From the NCBI GenBank assembly GCA_028698305.1, contig JAQVDN010000004.1, forward strand, positions 1 to 64,000: a stretch of 64,000 bases of DNA. Reading direction: 5' to 3'. Below the pieces are notes generated by a model. That model was not told the origin of the DNA. It worked only from the letters and a program-made list of their open reading frames with translations, and ran no database searches. Both the position numbers and the translations under genes were made by a program. Shown here in pieces: positions 1 through 10,883 of the stretch; the first letter of the stretch is position 1; every line of letters begins with the position of its first letter. Origin of the DNA: Candidatus Altimarinota bacterium. GTDB taxonomy: Bacteria > Patescibacteriota > Gracilibacteria > BD1-5 > UBA6164.

Positions 1-88
1 ATAGATAAAATCCTTGTATCAGTTTTTTGTTTACTTTCTATTGATACGAGTATTAAAATAAACTATGATAGTAGAATTATATTTCTCG
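1..88 (+). other. possible 3' end of an intron interrupting the tRNA
   Basis: The 88 bases before the tRNA 3' part are not the 5' half of that tRNA: no strand complementary to its acceptor stem is present. They hold a 9-bp stem, positions 13-21 pairing with 42-50 (one G-U), followed by an A-rich stretch with ctatgatagtag. A terminal hairpin just upstream of a tRNA exon would fit the P9 region of a group I intron, which occur in bacterial tRNA anticodon loops. The intron core lies outside the window, so this is a suggestion only. The alternative is mobile-element DNA abutting an attachment site. Confidence 0.25.
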
Positions 89-127
89 CCTTCTAAGACG
101 TCGGTTCAAATCCGTCTAGCTCCACCA
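89..127 (+). tRNA. 3' part of a tRNA gene (T arm, acceptor strand, CCA)
   Basis: A T arm is visible: stem 100-104/112-116 (one mismatch) around the ttcaaat loop. It is followed by the seven-base acceptor strand tagctcc, discriminator A and an encoded CCA at 125-127. This 3' end resembles tRNA-Ala genes. The matching 5' strand (ggagcta), D arm and a pairing anticodon stem are not found in the preceding bases. The gene is therefore either interrupted (intron, 5' exon beyond the window) or a duplicated 3' end left by integration. The stop codon of the opposite-strand serine recombinase lies inside the acceptor strand, which supports a link to integration. Confidence 0.6.
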
Positions 128-1654
128 TAATGAAAAACCAACATTTTTGATAAAACTGAAAGGTGCTTTAAGCTCATAGCTAAGCACTTTTTTGTTACTA
201 AATTTTAGGTTCTCAACTATTCAAAAAAAGAGGTTATAGAATTGAGAACTTTTTTTATCTAAATCATTAGATTTTAGGATATCTAAAGCATAAACTAGAT
301 ATTTAATAAAGTCTATAACTTTATTATAAACAATCTTACTTTCTTCCTGATTTTGTAATAATTTATTTTCAGTTGTTAACTTATTTATTTCATCATCAAT
401 AATTCATGAACTTTTTTCTAATATCTGTTTACTTATACTATCATTAATGAAACTTTTTGTTAATTCTTCACTTTTTAGATTTAATTCATTTATTTTCTTT
501 ATATTTTCTAATATTGATAATTTTTTATCTTTATCATTTTTTGAAAATTCTTTTTCTATAGTTTTTATTGATTCTTCAAGAGTTTCTTTAGATGGAATAA
601 CTGATAATAGTATCTTTTCAAATTCAATTTCCATATACTTTAAGTTTATATGAGACTCATTGCATTTATATGGAAATACCGAATTTATCTGCTTAGGGCA
701 CTTTAAATATCTAATTAGTTTTTTATCATCACGAAGCATAAGTCTTCAACATGAACATTGAAAAGTTTTAGGTATTCAAGTTCTAGAATAAACAAAATTT
801 CTTCTATCTTTTTGTTTTTTTATTTCTCTACATTTTTTAAATAGTTCCTCTGTGATTATAGGATATACAAAATCTAAGTCGTATTCTTCTTCAAATTTTC
901 ATGGTTTATCTACTCACCAAAAAATATATTCTTCTTTGCTTAAATTCCATACCTTTACTCTTTTTCAACAATATGTTTTAGTCATTAATATAACATCTAT
1001 AAGCCTTGGAGTTATGTCTTTTTTATACTCTTCAGCTACTTCGTTTTTTAGTTTTTGAGATAAACTTTTATTTCAATAAAGTCATGTAGAATATAATTTG
1101 AAAATTTTTTGAACTATTTTTGATTTTTCTCAATCTTTCACATAAGTTCAATCAATTCTTTTGTATCAGTAAGGTGTATTTCATCAAATATCTCATCAGT
1201 TTTGAAGTTTTTTTCTAATTCACAATTTAATTCTAAAAGATAATTCTTCAGAATATAGAACACTTCTATTTTGTATATCTCTTATCATATATCTTCACAT
1301 ATAGCTATTTAGTAAAGGTTCAGATATAGATATAATTTCAAGTTTTTTTTCTGTAGCAAGTTTATCGATTATACTAAAGTCATTAATGTTTCTACTTATT
1401 CTATCCCATTTGAATACTACTATTCATGCAATATCTTTTGACTTGTTAATAAAATCAACCATTTTTCAAAAAACAGGTCTTTTTCATTTAAATGCACTAG
1501 TTTCTTCTTTATATATATTAACAAGATTTAAATCATTTTCATGGCAATACTTTTTGACCTGATCAATTTGGGATGGAATCGATAAGTTTCTTTCTTTTTG
1601 TTCTCTAGATCAAGATATCCTTACATATCATATAAATTTTAATCTTTCATTCAT
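116..1654 (-). CDS. large serine recombinase (site-specific integrase), copy 1
   Basis: A 512-residue protein when UGA is read as Gly. The N-terminal resolvase domain starts with GYVRISGSREQ, where the Ser of VRIS is the expected nucleophile, followed by SIPSQIDQVKKYC. Next comes VFKWDRISRN, typical of the catalytic core. A recombinase domain follows, then a zinc-ribbon-like region (CSCGRLMLRDDKK... KCP), a Lys/Glu-rich coiled coil and a C-terminal tail. The length fits the large serine recombinase family, which integrates and excises mobile elements without long homology. The start overlaps the end of the upstream recombinase gene by 16 nt, so the two are co-translated. The stop codon TAG is formed by bases of the tRNA acceptor strand, placing the gene at the very edge of a likely attachment site. 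Confidence 0.9.
163..193 (+). terminator. hairpin and T-run after the tRNA end
   Basis: gtgctt (163-168) pairs with aagcac (182-187), with a further agct/agct extension inside, followed by six T. It would end the tRNA transcript. It lies inside the 3' coding end of the opposite-strand recombinase gene. Confidence 0.6.
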
Positions 1655-3471
1655 AATATCTTTTTTATAAAACTATTATATTCAATATGTTTAATATTTT
1701 TTTCTTCATCAAGATAAATAGAACTTATTAGTACTTTTAGTTTTGCATTAGCAAATTCAGGGTCTTTTTCTAATATGATTTCTTTTATATCTTTATATAT
1801 TCACATATAAATTTCAAATGATTCATTAATAAATTCTTCTATCCTATCTTCTTCAAGCTCTACTTCCTTTAATAATTTCCTATAAAGTTGTTTATTTTTA
1901 TTTTTTAATTCTAAATCATATGATGAATAATCAACATTTTCTATTTCATAATCAAGATCATTAATAATCCTATTGTAAGCTAATTTTCTACCTTTTAATT
2001 TATCTTTTTCTAAATTAATATGTTTACCAATATATTTAAGGCTTTCTTTTCTAAAAAATTCTAATTGTTCATCATTAAACTTAACATTTAAAAATCTTTT
2101 ATCTTTTAATAATGCTTTTGTTATGTTACCTTCTGAATAAGATATTTCTATTTTTTCATAATCTGTTGTTCTTCAAAAACGGTATTGTAGTGCTGTAGGA
2201 ATTTTACTTGAAGGATAGGCTTTAAAACTAGATATATATCAATCACTATGTATATATTTTAATATATCTGAATACTTTCATACTACAATTTTTCAACTTT
2301 CTTTTTTTCTTATTTCTTTTCTAGTATTTTCATATGTTTTATCTCATATAATAGCTAAATCAGGGAATATAAATTTAAAAGTTATTGTTGATCAAACTTC
2401 ATTGTCTCATTTTAGCTCATATTCACTTCATTCTTTATTATTGTTGTTGATATAATTAATTATTAATTCATCGTTAATATTTATATCTCTTTCAAACTGT
2501 CAATTGTATTTTAATTTTTGTTTATTCTCTATAATATTTCTAATGGCATTATAGTTTTTTTGAGATTGGGTTTTATTTTCATCCTTTGCAACTTTATCAG
2601 GAATTTTACTTTTTATAATAATATTTCTTTCTTCTGTTGCTAATTTTTCCCATATGTATTTCCATTTATGTAAATCTTCTTTTATGTAATTTTCACTTTT
2701 TTCATCAGAAATATCCTCATAAATACTATAAATTCTTAAAACTATTGATTTTTGTTCAGGAACTACCTCAAGAATTTTATCTTCACTTCTTAATTTTTTG
2801 TTTCAAATATTAGTAAATCTGTATCAAAATATGTCTAATTTTCATCACAAAGCTCTTAAATTCAATCTTACTAGATTTTGTATTTCTGTTAATGTTTGAC
2901 GGTTTGATAACTTTTCTGATTCATAGATAGCAAATGACGATAACATTCTAAATAATAGTCTTCAAGTTGGTGTATTTTCGATTGTTTCAGTTGCTGAAAT
3001 AATACGATATCAAGCATTGAGTAATTTTTCTCATCTAGTAAAGTCTATTGAATTTCTTGCAAATCTATCTAGTTTAAATACATAAATTCATCAGTAATCT
3101 CTAAGTCTTTTTTCTTTTTGAGAATCTTTAAGAATTGTTTTTATCATATCATCAAATTCTTTTCTTCAATCTTTACTTCAACTCTTTTTTTCTCATTTTA
3201 TAATTATTTTATGTCAGTTTTTATTTGCATTTGTGAGTAAAGTTTTAAGCTGATCAATCAAACTCATATCATATTCTCATTCTTTAGATATTCTGATATA
3301 TATAAAAAAGATATGACCATCTACTATTTTTTGATTTTCTCTTAGTTTTTCTTTAATATCTTCATCTGGATTTATTTCATCAAATAAAGTTTGACTAATT
3401 TGATCTATAAATTCAAAATTATTTTCTTTTTCTTCTAACTTTTGAATATTATTTTTTTTCTTAAGGTTCAT
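1639..3471 (-). CDS. large serine recombinase, copy 2
   Basis: A 610-residue protein. An unusual ~55-residue charged extension (NLKKKNNIQKLEEKE...) precedes the catalytic start HIFFIYIRISKEYG, whose Ser in RIS is the expected nucleophile. Then follow a core with YVFKLDRFARN and the helix ending in TGRLLFRMLSSFAIYESEK, both standard for the resolvase domain. The remaining ~350 residues contain the recombinase domain and a charged C-terminus. It is upstream of, and overlaps by 16 nt, a second, divergent serine recombinase. Two adjacent large serine recombinases resemble the ccrA/ccrB arrangement of staphylococcal cassette elements; whether both are needed here is inference. The start is the only suitable ATG; the resolvase domain begins well inside. 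Confidence 0.9.
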
Positions 3472-3499
3472 ATTTATAAATAATTAAGAGAATATTATT

Positions 3500-4579
3500 T
3501 TACTGCTTTTCTTTTTCTTTTTCTTTTTCTTTTTTTTCTTTTAGATACTTTAAAAATCATCACAAAGCATTATCAAGGTCTCTTTTTTCATTTGGTTCTA
3601 GAATGATTTTTGTCATCAATAACAAAGTATCAGAATTCTCATTAAAAACATTATTTTCTAAATCTTCATATCATTTTTTAAATACAAAAGAATTACAGAT
3701 TACTTTATATCAATCCTCAATCTCACTAATTTTTTTATTTAATATTTTTTCTATATTTCACAAGAATTTGTTTTTTCTTTTATTTCAAACTCATGAACTT
3801 TCAAAAACTGTAGATGTTAAGTTTTTCTCTTGATTAATAAAAGAAACAAATATATCTTTATTTATGTTATCTGTAATAACAAATATATCAGACTCTAAAT
3901 AGTTTGAGTCTAATTTTATGAATTGATATGAGATATCGTTTTTATACTCTTCAGAATTTTTTGGATTTTTGTAATCCTTTAAAACTCAATTTAAATCTTG
4001 TAATAATTCTCTATTTCATTTATATTCTATATCATCTTTATTTCTTATGGTTTTTAATAGGGAATTTATAGCTAATTTTGATAATGCATTTTTTGTATTT
4101 TTTAAGAAAAATTTGTTTATAATTTCTTTTCTATTTTCTTCTAAATTATCATAATAATCTTTTATTTCTCATATATTTTTATCCTTAAATAAAAAATTAT
4201 TTACTAAGTATTCAAAACTATCGTCATTTTTTATTTCTTCAATTATATCTTTTATATTAAAACCATTGTTAATGATTTTATTTACTATACTTTTACTTTC
4301 ATTTTTAGAATATTTGAAAAAATTAATTCAAGTTTGAAATGAAATTTTAAGTAAAAGATTTTCTTTAGATTTTGTTAGTTTTAATTCATTATCAATCTTA
4401 TAAAAAATATTTTCATCCTCTTTTAAGGATTTTATTATAGCGAATTCTATTAATGAATTATCATTAATATTTAGTTTTAGGAATTCAATTATTAATGGAG
4501 TGTTTTTTTCTATGAGAAGATAAGAAATAAGGGCTTTTTTATTTCAGTTAAATTTTTTAAGTAATTGTTCTAAGTTCAT
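3500..4579 (-). CDS. hypothetical protein with Lys/Glu repeat tail
   Basis: A 359-residue protein I do not recognise. It begins MNLEQLLKKFNGNKKALISY, is mostly alpha-helical by composition, rich in Lys, Asn and Ile, and has no signal peptide or clear membrane segment. The last ~12 residues are a KEKEKEKEKQ run, produced by a pure ctttt repeat in the DNA (3508-3540), a likely slippage site. The gene lies directly upstream of the two recombinase genes on the same strand with a 28-base gap, so it may be cargo or an accessory factor of the mobile element. Confidence 0.75.
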
Positions 4580-4641
4580 AGATGGAGAAAATTAAAAATT
4601 AAATTGACTATATTATATATTTATTTTAAAAAATTAAAGGA

Positions 4642-5196
4642 TTAAATAAAAATATATGATCAGACCTTGCTTCTTGTATCAAGAATAAATCGCATAAGTT
4701 TTTCTTTTAATGCACAGTTGTTTATATAGAGCATTTTTTTGTCTAAAAAGAATATTTTTCTTAGGCTTTCTAGGTTTATAATATTTTTATTTTTTAGTCT
4801 TATTTTTCATTCTTGGAATAGTTCTTTATTTAGGTATATTGGTGTATTTATTATTTTATTAAATAGCTGACTTATGTGTTGTTTTTCACTTTCTTGTAAT
4901 TCAAAGTCTAGTAAAAAGTAGTGTAAGATGTGATTGTAATCATCATAGTATTCTAGTTTATAATTAACTTTTTCAACATTTTTTAGTTTTGATTTTAGAA
5001 GTATATAACAGATTAAATCAACTATTGCTAAATCAAAGGATATTTCAAATGTTTTAAACTCAATTAAACAAATGTTTTCAGATTTTTGGATTAATTCTGG
5101 TTTTATTCATAGTTTTATTAGTTCTACTTTTATTTTATTTGTGTTAATTGTTTCTCATTTTTCAAGTATGATTTCTACTTCTAGTTTTCTTTTCAT
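4642..5196 (-). CDS. hypothetical protein
   Basis: A 184-residue soluble protein starting MKRKLEVEIILEKGETINTN and ending RSKVGSYIFI. No recognised motif. It shows alternating beta and helical segments and two Cys (ENICLIEF, LICYILL). It is followed after 62 bases by the 359-residue hypothetical gene on the same strand. It belongs to the accessory block beside the recombinases; nothing in the sequence suggests a specific function. Confidence 0.7.
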
Positions 5197-5310
5197 AATT
5201 ATATAGTTAATAATAAATCATAACTATTATTATATTAATATTTAGAAAACTATTTTATAAAGTTATTTTTTTGTAGCTATTTGATCTTAATTCTATTAAT
5301 GAAAATAGCA

Positions 5311-6225
5311 TTAAGATAATCAATAATATCAAAGTGCATTTGTAGTGTATTTTATTGAATTAATTTCTTCATTTCATTGATAATGAGTATGACCATAAAT
5401 ACTATATTTAACTCAATATTTTTCATAAATTTTACTTAAATTATTGTTTACAAAAAATGCATTTCAATATATCTTATCTAATCAATACAATTTAAGTCAC
5501 TTCATTCAATCTTTTATAATTTCTTCCCATTGATCAAAAGAGTATTCTAAATAATATTGTGAATCTTTTTCCAATAATCTAGAAGGTTTTACATGACTTA
5601 CGGCAATAATTTCATAATTATTATAATTGCTTTTTATTTGTTCAAGTTTTTGAATAAGTTTATTTTCAAGATATTTTGCAAATTCCTCATTTGATTTAAT
5701 TTCATTATTAAATTTTATGTAGTTTCTGTCATTATAGGTTATTCATCAGAAACTCATTTTATCAAAGTTTGCATGATAATATTTTTCTAGATAAAATCTA
5801 TCTTCGTTACGAATTGTATAGTTATACCATCACATATTTCAAGTGATAATATATTTTGTGTTCGGTATTATAAAATCTTCTTTGTCTATCACATGAATTT
5901 TGTTTCTGTAATCGTGAAAATAGTTTATTAAAAACTCATATTTTTCAATTGAATTAGTTATATTATAGTTTAAGTCTTCTGAATTTAACCGCAAATCGTG
6001 GTTTCATAGTGTGATAATTATTTTTTCATAAGTTGTATTTTCTATAATATCATCCAATGATCTTTTTAGAACATGAATATTTTCATTTATATCACCAGCA
6101 ATTACTAGATATTTGTTTTTTTGTTTTAAAACTCAGTTTTTTCAGTAAATAGCTTTTAAGTTTTTATAGATAAAATCAGTGTGCAAATCTGAAGTTATGT
6201 CTAGTAGTTCATTAATGTTTTTCAT
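5311..6225 (-). CDS. metallophosphoesterase (calcineurin-like)
   Basis: A 304-residue protein with the five blocks of the calcineurin-like phosphoesterase fold in order: DLHTD near residue 14, GDINEN near 45, GNHD near 74, SHVKPS near 215 and GHTH near 280. These provide the Asp, His and Asn ligands of a dinuclear metal centre. The family hydrolyses phosphomono- or phosphodiesters, including cyclic nucleotides, nucleotides and DNA ends; the substrate cannot be told here. There is no signal peptide, so it is cytosolic. It stands alone between two unknown genes, with a perfect hairpin terminator between it and its upstream neighbour, so it has its own transcript. Confidence 0.9.
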
Positions 6226-6237
6226 ATTAAGATAATT

Positions 6238-6268
6238 AAAAAATAATGGCTAATTGTAGCCATTATTT
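6238..6268 (-). terminator. perfect 12-bp hairpin terminator
   Basis: Stem 6241-6252 with 6257-6268, four-base loop, followed on the minus strand by six U (plus-strand A run 6238-6243). It ends the transcript of the upstream 158-residue gene. The other flank is also T-rich. Confidence 0.85.
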
Positions 6269-6307
6269 TTGAAAAGCCCAGAGGATTTTTTATAAAAAGA
6301 TAAAATA

Positions 6308-6784
6308 CTAATTAAAATCAAAATATGTTGGATTACACCATTTAGGGGTTCAATATTTTTTATAAATACTATCTATGTATTTATTTGCTCTTTTTAATAT
6401 TTTTTCTTTTAATTGAGAATATTGTTTATCTGTTAAACTATAGCCTTGAATATCAAAAAGTGCATGATCTACTGCTTTATATATCTCTCAAGACATTACC
6501 TTTTCATTTTCATAATATGCTATATCTTCGCAAGGAATATAATACCGTTGAATATATCTTTTGTCATCGGGATCAACTATTTCCCAAAGAATCATTTTTG
6601 TGTCTTCATCAACATACTCCCATAAATGCATATCATCTATCACTGGATAATCTAGAGTAGAGTTATTATCCATTTTCATTAACTCTGATAATATAATAAT
6701 ATCATTTTTATTTACATTTGTTAAATCTGAAAAATTATTTTCTAGATTTAAATCATCATAATATTCTGTTAAATTAAAACTCAT
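6308..6784 (-). CDS. hypothetical acidic protein
   Basis: A 158-residue acidic protein beginning MSFNLTEYYDDLNLENNF and ending KKYGTPKWCNPTYFDFN. No family is recognised. The middle part (YVDEDTKMILWEIVDPDDKR) looks like beta strands, and the second half is helical and basic. No membrane segments. It is the last gene before a strong terminator and follows the Gabija helicase gene after an 86-base gap, so it may be read from its own promoter or as a weak tail of that operon. Confidence 0.75.
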
Positions 6785-6870
6785 ATAATAATAGTTAATT
6801 AATAAATTTGTAATTGTTATTATATTAAAAAAATTAATAAAAAATTTTATTTTTGAATTAATTATAATTA

Positions 6871-8889
6871 TTAAGTAATATTTTTAATTTCCCATAAATT
6901 ATTTAATTTTTCTTCATTTATTGCTTTTAATTCATTGAATCTATCTTCATGAATAGCATAACAAAGTAAATGAGTTGGTCTAGATAGTCAAACATAAAGC
7001 ATTTTCATTGCTTGTTTTCAATAGGATGCAGTTCATCAAAAATCTTCTCAAAGAAAAGACTTATATTTAATCTTATCACTTGATTCATATCAATTACTTG
7101 AACTTTCTAAATATAATGTACAAGTATGAGTTTCTCATTTTACAGAATGCACTGTTCATATATTAATTTCAATTCAGTTATTAGAATATGTATTTATTTT
7201 TTTATCGTTATCTTCAGTAATATTTAATCCCTCTGTATACTCTAAATCTTTTATTCTTAAATTTATATTTTTATTTCATGGTAATAATATAATTATATTT
7301 GGGAAAAATTCATCTAACTTTTCAGATATTTCATTAATATTAGAATAATTTAAATCTCTACTCCAATTTAAAAGTTTTCCTTTAAAATCTAAATAAATAT
7401 CTTCATTATTTTCACTTAAGTATTTAAATAATGATGTTTTATTAAAGTATCTACCATTTTCATTTTTGATATCATTAGTACTTAGTATTTTAAGAAATAA
7501 ATTTATAATATTATTATATTTTGATCTATAAGTTCTATCATTTTTATCATAATAAAATAAATAATCCTTTTCATTTTTAAACCATTGTTTATTTTTTGAT
7601 TTTGATCACATTATATCATAATCATAAAAATAGTGTTTTGCCCTACATTTACTTAATTCAAACTTTGAAGTTCAATCTCTTTCCGTATCAGACTTAGCAT
7701 TCCAAATAATAGCCTTTGAAGTAATTTTATCTACATCCTTAAAATATCATTCATCTATTTTTTCTTTTATTATATTTGAAAACTTTTCTAAAATTATATT
7801 ATTATTAATAATTGGTTCTGATAATGTATTATTTAAATGTGAGTCATTATAAATAATTAAAATAGGTTTTATTGAAATATCATCTAATCAATCTGTGATT
7901 TTTCTTTTTCAATTTAAATCATTATTATTTAATCAAAAACATTTTACAACATTAGAAATTTTTTCTGTAAATCTATGGCTTCAGATAATTTTTAATTTAT
8001 CATTAGGATTTCAAGTAATTTCATCTCTTCATTTCCACATACAATCTTCACTTACTATTCAATCATAAATAGCTTGATTGGTATCTCAAATTCTTTGTAG
8101 CTTTGATATTGAATTTCATTCATCATAAAATAACTTTTCTAATATATCAACCTGATGTTTTTGCATATCTTGCATTTCATCAATAAAAACATATTTAAAT
8201 CTATTTTGTAATATTTTAATTATATTAGGAATCTTATTAATATATAAACTTCAGTAGTAATAAGCCTCATCATAAGATATTACTCATTTTTCTAAAATAT
8301 TAGACTTCATTTCTAATATTTTTTTATATAAATCTTTTGTATTATCTCTTAGAGGAAAACTCTCTCAATTAAAATAAAATAATTCAGTTCAAACCTTTAT
8401 CGATTTCTGTAAAATATAATCTTTATCTCATCTTCTATCTAACCATCAGTTATATCAAATATAGCATAAACTTTCATAATATTCAGTATCAATATGCTGA
8501 AACTTTATACCTAAATAATTAATTCAATATGGCTTTGCTAAAAATTTATTTACAAATTCTTGTATTGTTCAAATAAAATTTGGAAAATCAAAAAGTTTAG
8601 GAGCTATCTTTCATAATTTTTCTGTTATTTCATCTACAGCTGTATTTGTATGAGATAACACTAAAATACCACTTCAATTTGGAAATGGCATTTTCTTTTC
8701 TAATATTAATAACTTTGCTAAAAGGGCTGTAGTTTTTCAGCTTCAAGGAACTGCTTGTAAATCTATAGTCTCAAGATTTTTAATAAACTCTCTTCTTTCA
8801 TCATCAAATGTTTGTCAATCTTTTAGAAGAATACTTTCAGCATAACTAATATCATCTCCAGTTATTTCTATATTATTGATTTGTGGCAT
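6871..8889 (-). CDS. gajB: Gabija protein GajB, UvrD/Rep-like helicase
   Basis: A 672-residue superfamily 1 helicase. Walker A is AVPGSGKTTALLAKL (residues 46-60), motif Ia is LSHTNTAVDEI, and motif VI near the C-terminus is YVGLSRPTHLL. The UvrD/PcrA architecture is present. The gene follows and overlaps by 17 nt an OLD-family ATPase-nuclease gene. That exact pair defines the Gabija anti-phage system: GajA is a DNA-nicking nuclease controlled by nucleotide level, GajB a helicase/NTPase that senses DNA ends and assembles with GajA. It is usually ~500 residues; this one is longer. The pair sits at the end of a type I restriction operon. Confidence 0.88.
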
Positions 8890-10873
8890 ATTTAATTGCA
8901 TTAATTAAATATTGTAAAGATAGTTCATTTTCTATATCCTCTCTAGTTAAAGTTGAATTATTATCAAGCATATTAGCAAGAGATAAAGCTAATCATGATT
9001 TTATTCATTTACAACTTTTACAAGTTATATGATCTTCCATTAATTTTTTTGAAAAATCTACATCATTTTTTCAAGCAATATAAGTAGAAAATTCTTCTGA
9101 TAAAGCATCAGGTCTATTTTCTTTTAATGCTTTATAGACTATTTCTCTAAATTTTCATGTAGAAGTAGTTCATTTCTTTAGTAATAAACAATATTCTAAA
9201 GTCCAATGTGGAGATACAAAACATTTAACATTTTGTTCTGAATAACTTTTTTCCTTTTCTTCTACCTTAATATTTAAATCAGCTGGTTCAAGATCAGGTT
9301 TTATATCAATATCTGTTATAATTGAAACTGGAATAGATAATTCTTTATAAATATCTTTAGAATTAGAAATGAATGATATTATATTTGGGTCTATTATACT
9401 TGATTCTTCTACTAATTGTTCATCTGAATTTTTTAAGATAACAAAATTTCATTCTTTTTTTGAAACATTATATGTAGTTGAAGAAAATTTTTGAGAGTAT
9501 TTTCTATGAAATATTTTTGAAAATCTATTAAAGGCTGTACTTCATATATTAACAACTGATACTCATGCTTCTGTTAAATCTTTTTCTATAATTCATAATT
9601 TCTTTAATAATTTAGCAAAAGATGGAATTAAAATATCTTCAGCCCATCATTCAACTAAAATAACTCAATTTGCAAAAAATAGATTAGATTTTGTGGTATC
9701 TAAAAATATTTCTAAGAATTTATAATCATCTTTATTTAATTTTGTGTAATCTTTTCACATAGGAAAAGCCGATGGATATTTTATTCATTCTTTTTCGAAT
9801 TCATTACAAATAATTAGGTTTTCTAGTTTAACTTTAGAAACTAAATTTGGACTATGAGTAGTTAAAATTAATTGAATTCATTTTTCATCAACTTTTTTCT
9901 GTAAAGATTCTATAACTTTCATTTGTGCTTGGGGATGTATATGAGCTTCTATTTCTTCTATTAATCATAGCTCTAATCAATCATAATTATCTCTTTGTAA
10001 ATGTAATAATTCAGAAGCTATAAAAAGTCTATTTAAACTTCATAATCAAGGATTAATTTTTCACTCTAATCATAACTCTAATTTTTCTAAAATATTTTTT
10101 AATTCTCATTTAGAAACTCAAATTTCAGTTAAAGTATCTTTATCTATAAACTCTCCTACAAAATTATCAATTTTATTTTTTAGTTCTTTTCATTTTTGAT
10201 CAGGTAAACTAGTAGTTCAATCATTTTCAAATCATTCAAAATATTTTTCAATAGATTTATTAAAATCTTTAAAAATATTCATTAATAAATGAGTTTGTTT
10301 ATCTTTAAAAGCTATATCTCAATCTAATATATTTGAAAGTCTAGATCATTTCTTAGGAATAAATTCTGTTTTAACATCTCTTAAAGGTTTTAAATATGTT
10401 ACATTTAAAAGCTCTCTTTGTTCAGCTGATAAAACTCATAATTCTCAGTTTATTCATGCCTTAACATCAGAAGGAAATATTCTATCTTTATTCCTTGAAA
10501 CTTCGTAAACTAAATTTAAAACTTCTTTAGCATCAGTTCATTCTCACTCAATACTTAAATGTTCAATAAAAAATCTAGAAAAGTTAATTTCTAAGTCTCT
10601 AAATGTTAATTCAATTCTAAATTTAAAAGATTTATCATAAAAATCATCATCTTGAACTCTAATCCATTCATAACTATTGGTTTTTAATACAAGTTTAATA
10701 GCATCTAAAATAGCTGTTTTTCATGAATCATTTGCTCCTATTAAAACATTCAATCATTTAGTGAAATTTAAGTCTAAATTTGGATTGTCTAAAAAATCAG
10801 GATTAGTAAGATGTAAATCTATATTTGAACCATATTTTCTAAAATTCCATAGTTTAATATTTGATAAGTACAT
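8873..10873 (-). CDS. gajA: Gabija protein GajA, OLD-family ATPase with TOPRIM nuclease domain
   Basis: A 666-residue protein. The ABC-type ATPase half has Walker A GANDSGKTAI (46-55), a signature-like segment near residue 285 (GSLNRLFIASELLHL), Walker B LGLIEEIEAHIHPQ and H-loop LILTTHSPNL. The TOPRIM half follows: the catalytic Glu in GVILVEGWAEDIL, the glycine turn SVVNIGSTAF and the metal-binding DxD in IITDIDIKP. This order is that of OLD-family nucleases and GajA, which nicks DNA when NTPs are depleted during phage infection. Its stop overlaps the start of the UvrD-like gajB gene. It comes 10 bases after a PD-(D/E)XK-like gene, in one operon with hsdMSR. Confidence 0.92.
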
Positions 10874-10883
10874 AGTAAAGTAA

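Noticed and set aside
89-101. cttctaa as an anticodon loop for tRNA-Arg(UCU)
   Set aside because: Flanking bases do not pair as an anticodon stem and the distance to the T arm is too short.
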